From positions 1-64,000 of the forward strand of contig CDMY01000446.1 of NCBI GenBank assembly GCA_001179505.1: a stretch of DNA of 64,000 bases, given 5' to 3'. Made by a program: the position numbers and the translations under genes. Below are positions 54,997-64,000 of the stretch, piece by piece. Position 1 is the first letter of the stretch. The number at the start of each line of letters is the position of its first letter. Origin of the DNA: Vitrella brassicaformis (taxonomy: Eukaryota > Sar > Vitrellaceae). The notes beneath the pieces are model-generated. The model searched no databases, had not been told where the DNA came from, and saw nothing but the letters and a program-made list of their open reading frames with translations.

Positions 54997-57906
54997 TCAG
55001 AGGATGAATTTGTGGAGGTCGGTCTTCTTGAGCAGCTCACCAACAGCAGTGCGGACCACATCAGCCGTGATGCTCACCCTGCCGAGGTCCAGGTGCCATG
55101 GGATCAATGATGTCTTTGCGTGTGCATGTGTGTGTCGGGGTAAGCTTACTTTTTGCCCGACTCCATCTCTGGTGCATTGTAGCTGAACTCCTCCATTATC
55201 CTGACAGGCAAAGACAGCGACAGAGAGACATGTCGGCGTGTCGTTTGTCTGTTCGTCTCTCTGGCAGTGTCTCACTTCTCGATGATGGTGTGCAGCCTCC
55301 TGGCTCCGATGTTCTCGACCGACGTGTTGACCTCAGCGGCAACTGCTCCCACCAATGAGAGACACAACTTTCACTCCACCCACGAGCACTCATTTCCCTC
55401 GTCTGTGTACCTTTGGCGATTTCCTGCACCGCTGTCTCGTCGAAGACGACCTCCACACCCTCTGTCTCAAGCAACGCTGCATAATGATGGCACACACAGG
55501 GAGAGAGACAAGATATCCGCACACACATCTGCGCATCTGTGTGTTGCTTTACCTTTGTTCTGGTCAATGAGGTTGTTCCGTGACTCCTTGAGAATCTTGA
55601 CAAAGTCCTCCTCTGTGAGCGGCTTGAGCTCCACTCTCACGGGCAGCCGCCCCTGCAGCTCGGCCAGCATATCGCTCGGCTTCACCGAGTGGAAGGCACC
55701 GCTCGCTATGAACAGAATGTAGTCCGTCTTGACGCTGCCTGCACACGCACATGAGAATCCACACATACGTCGTTTGCGGGATGTCTCCACTTCTGTCTTG
55801 GTGTGCATGTGTCGGCTGACTGACCATATCGAGTCGGTATTGATGATCCCTCAATGAGTGGCAGGAGGTCTCGCTGCACGCCCTCTGAGGATGCATCGGG
55901 GCCACGATACCCACCCTGCAAACGGGGGAGAGAGAGGTGGATGGAAGAACGGATGGAGTTGATCGATCACATGCAGGTGGCTGACCGATTTGGTGCAGAT
56001 CTTGTCGATCTCGTCTATGAACACAATGCCCTCCTGCTCGACGGCCTCTATCGCCTTCTGCAAAACCATGTCCTGTTGGTGAATGGTCAACGCACACCAA
56101 GACAGGTCGCACCATACCATGCTGGGGAGTTAGTTACTGATGCGCACCGCACCTGGTTGATCATTTTGTCGAGTTCGATTTGGACGAGTTTGGTCTTGGC
56201 CTCCTTGATGGCCATCTGCTTCTTCTCGGTGGGCTTCTTGCTGCTCCCACCACCTGCACACACACACACATACATCCACGTAGAACATGGGAGTATCTGT
56301 GGGTGTCTGTCGTACTCCTGCTACCCACCGGTGGGTGTGACGACCTTGATGGCCTTGATGTTGCCCTGCCTTTGTGTGATGTAGTCCTGGATGATGTCGG
56401 ACACGTCAACACCGAAGCCAACGGCCTGCGGCATGCCGCTGCCCGAACCACCCACTGCACGAGTCACACACCACCCACAGATGCACACACATCAGCGGGA
56501 GCTCATTGGGCGGCAGGTATACGTGTGTCCTCATGCATACTCGGGAATGAGTTTGGTGGCGATATTGGCACCTCAACTTGGATCATCTGGTCGTCCAGGT
56601 GACCCTGAACACACATTGTCAACCACCACCACCGCCATGAGTACCTCCCATCTCCCTCCCCTGCCGCTTCTTTGCTCACATTCCTCAGGTGGTCAAGCCA
56701 ACTCTGACGGTCAGAATTCTGAACGCACCCAGCACAACATGTGACCCCAAATGACCCTCCTCCCCATGTCGTCGCGCACACCCTCCCACGTACGTACCCC
56801 GATCTTTCCGAGCAGCGCCTCGAGTATCTTCTTCTCGGCGGCCTCTTCTGCCTGTGGCTTGAGCTCCTCCTCGAGCCGCTGCCTTTGCCTCTTGATGGCC
56901 AGCTCCACCAGGTCCCTCAGGATCTGGTCCACGTCGCGGCCGTGGAAGCCCACCTCGGTGAACTTGGTCGCCTCCACCTTGATGAACGGCGCATCCACCA
57001 ACTTGGACAGACGACGCGCAATCTGACGACACGAATGGGCCAAGGAGTAATCTGGTGCCTGTGGGGTGTGTTGTGTGGCTGTGTGCGTACCTCTGTCTTG
57101 CCGCAGCCGGTGGGTCCGATCATGAGGATGTTCTTGGGCATGATGTCTGATCGAGCAGCGCACGCGCACACGTCCACAACATGGAATCCTTCTTTCTGTG
57201 TGGTTATGGCTTACCGTCCTTCATTTCTGAATCCTTCAGCTGCTGACGCCGCCAACGATTCCCTACACAGATAATGACAGACACAACAAATTGATACGCA
57301 TGTGCCTACATGCGTTCTCCCCCCTCCCCCCCTCCCTCCCTTACGCAGTGCGTTAGCCACTGCCCTCTTGGCGTCTTTCTGCCCGATGATGTACTGGTCC
57401 AGGTACTGCACCATCTCTGAGGGCTTCATGCCCTTCCGCTCACTCACACGCCCCCTGGCCTTCTCCACCACATCCTTGTCGCCATCGGCGGCAGCCGTGG
57501 CAGCCTCCTTCGCAGGCTCCACACCATTCTCGCCGCTCACCGCATTCAGAGGCGTGATCGGGGGCTCGGACGAAGCCGACTGCGTGTCGGATGCAGCCGC
57601 AGCATCGCCACCAGACTCCTTCCCCGGTGTCGTGTCGGGCTGTTCTGTCGCCTTGTCGGCATCGGCCTTGGCTTCATCCTTCGACTCGCTCGAGAAGTGC
57701 CGCACAGCACTCCTGTAGGCGTCCCGGTCGATGACGAACAGGGTTGCTGGCTGCAGAGAGGCCGGATGTCTCTGTCTGGAGCAGTGCGATAGGTGCCGGA
57801 TGTGTGTGGTGAAGGGGAGTCTGTCGCTGAGCAGGGAGGGGGGGGGCGGGGCGGCAAATCGACGGCGGCCAGCCGACGCTGTTCGCAGGATGCTCTGGTG
57901 ACGCAT
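54997..57906 (-). CDS. hslU: ATP-dependent protease ATPase subunit HslU/ClpY, mitochondrial
   Basis: About twelve exons on the minus strand from [18 protein letters not shown] (ATG 57906) to [12 protein letters not shown], with the stop at 54997. The Arg/Ser-rich leader is a typical mitochondrial presequence and is followed by an acidic Ala/Glu linker. HslU motifs: [20 protein letters not shown], Walker A in [37 protein letters not shown], the I-domain coiled stretch ([18 protein letters not shown]), Walker B in [11 protein letters not shown], the [20 protein letters not shown] segment, and sensor 2 in [16 protein letters not shown]. HslU unfolds substrates and feeds them to the HslV peptidase; both are mitochondrial in many protists. 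HslV is not in this window. Confidence 0.95.
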
Positions 57907-58073
57907 GACCACAGCAAAAGATGATGTACAAGAGACTCTCGCAGATCAGCAGCACCTTTCACAAAGGCCTAGCAACGCCTCTGCATTTCCTCCTTTTCCG
58001 GCATCTTCTTTCTTAGCTCGCAATGTTTGCGAGCTTTTCCTGAATTCTTCGAAACGCTCGCCGAGTGTCCACC
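57907..58073. promoter_or_regulatory. Divergent promoter HslU / EF-hand protein
   Basis: 167 bp between the opposing start codons. No motif is identifiable by eye. Confidence 0.4.
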
Positions 58074-59181
58074 ATGGGCAACAGGAGCAGCAGCTCAGGC
58101 GGCGGTCCAGCCACTGTGACGTCAGCAGGCTCCGAGACCGAGATCAAGCTGGTGAGCGACATCACCAGCGAGAGAGTCCGCAGAGGATTCAGACAACACT
58201 GCAACCGGGACGGCAAACTCGACAAGCCCACCTTCAACGCAGCACTGTCCATCCTGGTGGGCGGATGGGTGCATCCTCCCATCACACACGAACGAGATCT
58301 CTCTCTTGCCTTTTGAATGTTTGTGCATCAGGAAGATCTGGGTCTGCGGCGGTTGCGTGAGACTCCCTTGGGCGAGCGGCTGTTCAGCCTGTTCGACAGG
58401 GATGCAAGTTCTGCGGTGGATGAAGAAGAGTTCGTCAAAGGCGTGTCCATCCTGACAAGCGACAGCCAACCGCAGAAGATTGACCGTAGGCAGCCACTGC
58501 ACAGACGGAGTTGATTGAGGCACAGAGTGTCGTCTGTTGTGTGTGCATGGTATTGTGTCAGTGACGTTCCAGGCGTATGACACGCGCAAGGACGGGCGGA
58601 TATCGAAGGCCGATCTGGTGGACATCCTGCAGGCAAGCTGGCTGGCGGCCTTCAGGTGACTCCCCTCCCTCACCCACCCCCTTGCTGACATGCACACGCA
58701 CTTCCCCTGTGTCGTCCCTCCCTTCGTGCAGGTTTCTGGCTGAGAAGCTACGTTCGTCTTCTCATGGGTCGTCTGACGGCAAGCCCTCGTCGAGACAGAT
58801 ACAGGACTTCGCCAAGAAGAACCTCAGCAAATTCAGGGAGGCGACCGAGCGCTCATTTGATCGATACGACCCCTTGCGAACTGGGGTAGGCAAACGAGGC
58901 AAGGCGGACGGGAGACAAACATGGCAGAGGAGGAGAATGATGTGCCTGTATGGGTCTCTCTCTGTAGTACCTGGATCGTGCTGCGTTCGAGCAGTGGGCA
59001 TCCCAGGACCGGACAATCAGCGCCAAGTATGGGAGCCACGCCATGCAGGTGCGTGAGCCAAAGAGGGAGGGAGAAAGCCAACAGGCTGATCGATATCTCC
59101 CCTGTTGTCCTTACTTTGGTGTGCCAGGTAGCTGTGACGTTTCTGAATATCGAGAAGCCGCCTCTGTATCCGAGCCTGTAG
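58074..59181 (+). CDS. EF-hand protein with myristoylation signal
   Basis: Six exons from MGNRSSSSGGG (ATG 58074) to FLNIEKPPLYPSL and TAG at 59179-59181. MGNRSSS fits an N-myristoylation signal, suggesting membrane attachment. Four EF-hand-like units appear: a degenerate first (HCNRDGKLDKPT), a good second (LFDRDASSAVDEEEF), a third (AYDTRKDGRISKADL) and a degenerate fourth (RYDPLRTGYLDRAAF). The layout resembles the calcineurin B / CBL / neuronal calcium sensor group, which relay calcium signals to a phosphatase or kinase. The insertion between hands three and four (SSSHGSSDGKPSSRQIQDF) is longer than usual. The partner cannot be inferred; note the CDPK elsewhere in the window. Confidence 0.82.
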
Positions 59182-59597
59182 TCGGTCGGTCGATCTGTGT
59201 GTCGACTTATGCATTGTATGACGCCATTGTCTCTTGGAGCGTCGTGCCAGACATACATGGCATTCATGTAATATGCGATGAATCCATCAGTCGTCTGTAT
59301 CATATATATGTACACACCTCACTGGTCCACGGTTCGTGTCAAGGAAGGAAGACGTACGCACAGACACCCACGATTGCCAACACACCCACACACACCCAGA
59401 CCCACACACAGCTGCATGCAGACAGGGCTGATCTCCCGGGCTGCATGGCCATGCAATCAGGAGCCGGCAGCAGATGTGTGTGCGCATCGCATCATTCGCG
59501 TGGATGTAGAACACAACACCAACGCACCGACACGATGGAAGTCAGGCCTGACACACTCGCGCGCCCCCACTCGTCTGCGTCGCGGCCGTCACCTCCG
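59182..59597. other. Intergenic, convergent ends
   Basis: About 415 bp between the EF-hand stop and the ubiquitin-like gene stop. Nothing recognised. Confidence 0.5.
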
Positions 59598-60790
59598 TCA
59601 AAGTCTCACTGCGCGCACACACATTTACCGCATGCCATGTATGTACTGATGCCTGTCTCCACCTTACCTTCGCAGACGACCTCCGCACCTCGCCCGATGT
59701 CGTATCCTGCGATGGTATGGCTGTCCTTCAGCTGCCTGTCTCCGAAGATGAGGCACTGGTTCTCGATGGGGCCGCCACCCTTGTCCTTGATCTCCGCCTT
59801 GCCACTCGCGATGGTGTCGGTGGGCCACACAAGCAACGGAATACATGAGGGAAGACCGCTGGAAAAAAAGACAAAAGAAACGAACCCACACGTGTATGGG
59901 CGCGCGTCTCAATGGAGCGGCAAGTGATGTCTGCACTCCTCACCACCCCAGACGCAGCACCACGTGGAGTGTGCTCTCCTTCTCGATGTTGCAGTCCGAC
60001 ACAGTGCGGCTGTCCTCCAGCTGCCTGCATTGGAAGATGAGGCGCTGTTCGTCAATGGGGATGCCCTCCTTGGCCTGAATCCTGGCCTTGACGTCCTCGA
60101 TCGTGTCAGCCGGCGCCACGTCCAGTGTTCTGGTCGCCCCTGCATGAAGGAAAGAGAGACACAGGAAGTAAGTATCCTCCAGTAGGCGTGGTGTATGAGG
60201 ATCTATGTGTGTGACCTTGAATCTTGTAGAAGATCTGGTATGTGGGTTGCTGCTCCGTGGCCGAACGCGCAGACACACCTGAACACCGGTGCGACACGAT
60301 GGATGACGCACACCATGCCATGCCACATGGGTGTGGTGTGGTTTGTTTCATTCCCTCTCCTTCCGTATTCGTGTTTACCTGTGTTGATGGCCTTCGGGAG
60401 ACCTGGTTTCTCGTGTGTACTGTGTGTACCACCGAGAAGACGACACTTGACGAAGATCAAGATTCTCGATCCTGCGACGATCCTGAACGTGACGTGCAGG
60501 AAGAGGCGGAAAACACGACGCGTTGCACGTTGTGAATCAGCGCGTACTTGACGGTGACCAGTTCTCGGAATCTCTCGTACTGGCGACCTTTGTCTGCAGA
60601 CGCACGAACAACGGGAGAACCCGAACTAAGTCAATCTGCCCTTCTTCATGGTGATTTGCCCTCAACGTTCTTACATCTGCATGCTGGGTCGTCTGCCTCG
60701 AATCGCTCCTCATACTCGTCCGGTACCGTCACTCGTGTATACACCGTCACCTCACGCTCGCCCAGCCTGTCCTGCCCCTTGGCCACTCGC
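59598..60790 (-). CDS. Tandem ubiquitin-like protein (5' end unresolved)
   Basis: At least six minus-strand exons. They read [20 protein letters not shown] / [16 protein letters not shown] / [18 protein letters not shown] / [16 protein letters not shown] / a full ubiquitin-like unit ([55 protein letters not shown]) / a second unit ([40 protein letters not shown]). The end is EVVCEVRL with TGA at 59598-59600. Neither unit ends in Gly-Gly, so conjugation is unlikely; such proteins usually act as docking or shuttle factors. The first exon begins right after the end of the F-box-like gene, on the same strand and in another frame, and no ATG is visible. The start may lie in an exon inside that gene, or the two may be one transcript. 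Confidence 0.7.
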
Positions 60791-62198
60791 GTTCAGCCGC
60801 AGCTCGTCACTCAGCAAATGGCTGTAGAGGCCATACTGCCGAATGCTGGCCGGCCGGCTGTTGAAGACGGCCTTGCTGCCCATGTTCTGCAGGTCCTCAC
60901 CCGCCAGCTGAATGGGCAGCTGCTGCACGTAGCCACCGTGTTTGGCCAGGAGAAGCACCAGCGCATTGCCCCTCCACTTGCTGCCCCCATTCACCAGCAC
61001 GTAGCGCAGCCGAATCAGCTGCGATGGCCGACGAGCGTCGGCCGACTCTCGCAACGGCCGGTAGTCGATGATGCCGGTGAGGGCCTCCTTGTGGATGAGT
61101 CTGTCGATTTCTGGCACGATGGCGTCCGCGACTGCGCTGCCGACCGCCTTGGATGTGCGACAGAGGGCAATAGTGCTGGCCAGCAGGCGTCTTCCACCGA
61201 TGAGGGGAAGCAGGGTGCAGCTGAGGACATCCATGGGAATGGTGTGCAGGCGTGGTGGTGGCGAGGCTGCAGCGTCAGGTGGCACGATACCCCCGTCGTC
61301 AACGCGGCGGCGCTTGGCACCAGCCTCATCCTGAACACATGGCACATCGTAGATCTGACCATCCGGAAAGCGTCGCCATCATTCGTGCGACGTACCTTCT
61401 TGTGTGGATTGATGGTCGTGTGACTCTTCTTGGCATCGGCGTCGGCCTGGCCGATGAACCTGAAGGTCTTGAAATGGCCCTCAAGCTGATCACACACACA
61501 GACAGGGAAAGCCTCACTCATTCATGAGTCGACGGACGGACGATGCGTGTATGTGTACTACGAACCAGCGCTAGGCCATCCAGTCGCTTGTACTCGGCCT
61601 ACAGGTCGTCCAGTGCATCGGATATGCCCTCGACGGCACCCTTCAGTATCGGCATGCGAGTCCCACCAACAGACCCCTACACACACACGCACAACACACA
61701 CATCCAAAGCATGTGAGGGCTCCAAAGCTATGCCTTGACTGGCTGACCTTCTCAACAAGGTATCTGACACAATCAGCCGCCTGCAGCACATACACCGCAC
61801 ACACGACTCATATGACACCACCCCCATCTCCCTCCCTCCCTCTCTGCCTGCCGTCCATGTCCTCTCACCTGCGACTGCAGTGCAGCCAGCTTGTCCTGGA
61901 ACTGCCACAGCTGCTCCACCTCACGAGCGTACATCTGCAGAGGGCACACGTGACATCAGGGGAGCATGTGAGCCCTGACGCATCTTTGGGTTTTGTGGCT
62001 GCATCAGGGCTCACCGCCTGCCCAGCTTCTTCTGTGCCGCTGCGATTGATGAATCGAAACACATTGATATCACCACTACCTGACCAAACGAACGCACACA
62101 TCCGCACCTTATTTCCACACAAGGATTCCCTCCCTCCCACTCCATCAGTCAATCAGCCTACCTGCAGCAGATGACGCCGATGCTGCTGCGCCATTCAT
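60752..62198 (-). CDS. F-box-like coiled-coil protein with an in-frame TAG
   Basis: Multi-exon gene from MNGAAASASSAAG (ATG 62198). Exons join in phase: GSGDINVFRFINRSGTEEAG / MYAREVEQLWQFQDKLAALQ / AADCVRYLVEK / GSVGGTRMPILKGAVEGISD / LEGHFKTFRFIGQADADAKK / DEAGAKRRRVDDGG. The last exon has an F-box-like segment (IPMDVLSCTLLPLIGGRRLL, then ALCRTSKAVGSAVADAI) and a helical domain (YVLVNGGSKWRGNALVLLLA), ending in TGA at 60752. The exon reading ISDALDDL continues AEYKRLDGLAL, but a TAG at 61599-61601 lies between them where CAG (Gln) would be expected. Either this is a nonsense change or the splice differs there. The family outside the F-box is not recognised. Confidence 0.6.
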
Positions 62199-62337
62199 GC
62201 TGCGCCCGCCGGACCCTCCAGATCTTGAGCTCGCAAAAATGTAAACGGAAGAAGCTGCATTGCTGTGCAAAGGCCGTTTTCCACATTGAGCCTCCGTCGC
62301 ATCGTTACACATCAATACCACACGCGAAGTTTGAGTG
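62199..62337. promoter_or_regulatory. Divergent promoter F-box-like / Kelch-like
   Basis: 139 bp between the opposing start codons. Confidence 0.4.
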
Positions 62338-64000
62338 ATGGAAGAAGCCAGCGAGACGCCGCAGCTGGCTGACGCTGCTTCCTTCGTGTTTCCGTTCCTC
62401 GACGGCAGAGAGCTGCTCAATGGGCCAGACCGAGGTACGCAACGATGATGCGATGCACAGAGAGGGAAGAACGCATTGTAAATGGCGTTGTTTTGCTTGT
62501 CTGTTGTCATCAGACTCATCGAAAGCGCCGCCCATTTCCCCCCACCACACTGCCCCTCGCCCACCTCAAATGCCGTCCAATCCGCATGCTCATCCGCACA
62601 CACCGACACGTACACGCTACTACCCGATAATCAGTACCGAGAGGCGTACTGCCGCGGCAAGAAAATCGAGCCGCTGGGCACGGGTGGCGGTGGTGTGGGT
62701 GTGCTGCGGTGGGGCAAGGCCAAGTGCATGGAAGAGCGGCTCGAGATGGCGCGGAGCCGACCCTCACTCTTCATCTGCGGGAAATATCTCTATGTGTTCG
62801 GTGAGTCATGGAGAAACACGGGGGGTTGGTGCATGCTCCTGGGAGGGTGTGGTAACTCATTGTGGCTGGCGGTGCGTTGGTCCATTGCAGGTGGTGTGAT
62901 TGGTGACGGCAACTACAAGAACGACCTTGGCGGTACCCTCACAACACACACGGACACTCACGTCACACCATCTTATGTGTTCCTCCGTCTGTGTGTCAGT
63001 GTGTCAGTCAAGTCGCTGCTGTCGAGCGGCAAGTACAGCTGGCAGGAGTGTGAGGTCCGCGGCACGCCCCCATACGCATCGGACTCACTCACCCTCACAT
63101 CCATCCACATCCCCTCACCCGACACCCCCACAGCCTCATCGCAGCCCCACCTCCCGCACAGATACTTCGCGTGCGGCGGGCCTCTGTCTTCGGACAACGG
63201 CACGCCCCGTGAGCAGATGTGGGGCGTGTTGGAGATCAGCAAGGAAGAGAAGGAGCAGGAGGGCGAGGGGGCAGGTGGGGCAGAGGGGGCGAGTGAGAGT
63301 GAGCGTGAGATCGAGTATCGCTACCAGTGGGTTTCCAAGCGTGAGCTGAGGGGACAGGAGAACGGTGTGCCGAAGAAACAGAAGACCACTCTGCGGCTCA
63401 AGAGGTGAACCCAGCAGTCATAAGGTGGTCCTCCAGTGTCCATGTGTGTGCATGGCTTGCCATTCTTGTTCCAGGCGCAGGCGCTACTACTTTACTTCCA
63501 CGTTTCTGCCCATCCGGTCGACTGAGCACCCCGAAGGCTACGTCTTCATCTTCGGTGGCCGAGCCGACTTTCTCGACCCGGACGACATGAGGTGGGCTAA
63601 TGATGTCATGCCGATGTCGACGATTGCTGATGCAGCGACATGGTCATTGGACGGGTATGCAACCGCACACGAGATATCTAGTCGGGTGGGGCCCCACCTT
63701 GTCTTTTTTTTCTTTTCCTCCTGGCTAGGAGTGACCCTGTGTTTGGTGAGGGACCGGACGGCCGTCTGAATCACACGGCCACCCTCGTCAAGGATCGCTA
63801 CGTCTTCATCATCGGCGGACTCCAAGAGGGTAAGCCGAACCAACTTCCTGATGAGCATTGGTGTGATGGTCGGTTTGAACGATGCAGGCGCGCGTTTCGA
63901 GGGCCTGCATCGGGCCAGGTATTTCGATGCGGGCCTCGACATACTCGACGGCAACACCAAAACGTACGGGCGTGAGCCGTCAAGCCACTTCACTTCATTT
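62338..64000 (+). CDS. Kelch-like repeat protein, partial (runs off the window)
   Basis: Starts at MEEASETPQLADAASFVF (ATG 62338) with a first exon ending at 62434. A main exon begins near 62640 (YREAYCRGKKIEPLGTGGGG). Kelch-type strands are visible: RSRPSLFICGKYLYVF/GGVIGDGNYKNDLG, LPHRYFACGGPLSSDNGTP, HPEGYVFIFGGRADF and HTATLVKDRYVFIIGGLQEG. They are separated by a charged Glu/Gly-rich loop (KEEKEQEGEGAGGAEGASES) and a basic stretch. The last exon in the window reads GARFEGLHRARYFDAGLDIL and continues beyond 64000. The join between the first two exons does not keep phase with any obvious splice pair, so an exon may be missed. Kelch propellers bind partner proteins; the role is unknown. Confidence 0.7.

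Overview
This window looks like nuclear DNA of a microbial eukaryote. The genes are split by many short GT-AG introns (about 60-120 bp, often full of TG/CA runs), while the spaces between genes hold microsatellites. All three stop codons end conserved genes (TGA for eIF5B and eS6, TAG for the CKS subunit, TAA for the gene ending at 7467), so the code appears standard. A calcium-dependent protein kinase fused to EF-hands, a plastid-type leader (signal peptide followed by a Phe-initiated basic stretch), a ClpY/HslU ATPase with a mitochondrial leader, a heptatricopeptide-like organelle protein and a polycystin channel together suggest an alveolate alga. A chromerid such as Vitrella is my best guess; this is inference, not a database match.

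Layout from left to right. 0.4-9 kb: ankyrin-like protein (+), heptatricopeptide-like protein (-), CKS1 (+) and an unrecognised PH-like protein (-). 9-13 kb: CDPK (+) and a tiny secreted Arg/Tyr-rich protein (-). 13.4-18 kb: an F-box-like gene with an internal tandem exon duplication and a premature stop. 18-20.5 kb: a non-coding tandem repeat of about 0.92 kb. 20.5-34.3 kb: NmrA-like protein (-), F-box-like gene copy A (-), eIF5B (+), a truncated CCA-adding enzyme (-) and F-box-like copy B (-). Copies A and B lie in a direct segmental duplication of about 2.1 kb, 10.3-10.4 kb apart. 34.4-45 kb: polycystin channel (+), intronless double-HNH protein (-), multi-pass membrane protein (-), tRNA-like sequence (-) and ribosomal protein eS6 (-). 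45-54 kb: Kelch-BTB protein (+) and a long mosaic secreted gene (-) that joins an RGG/Arg-rich region, a Tyr-rich stretch, a knottin-like cysteine module and a bacterial-type solute-binding domain. 55-64 kb: HslU (-), EF-hand protein (+), tandem ubiquitin-like protein (-), F-box-like coiled-coil protein (-) and a Kelch-like gene running off the end (+).

Many neighbours are divergent pairs whose start codons lie 38-190 bp apart, so they must share compact promoters. The genes do not form one pathway. Housekeeping functions (translation, cell cycle, mitochondrial proteolysis) are mixed with calcium signalling genes (CDPK, EF-hand protein, polycystin), ubiquitin-related genes (four F-box-like loci, one Kelch-BTB, one ubiquitin-like) and secreted proteins of unknown role. 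The most unusual locus is the mosaic secreted gene at 49.8-53.9 kb.
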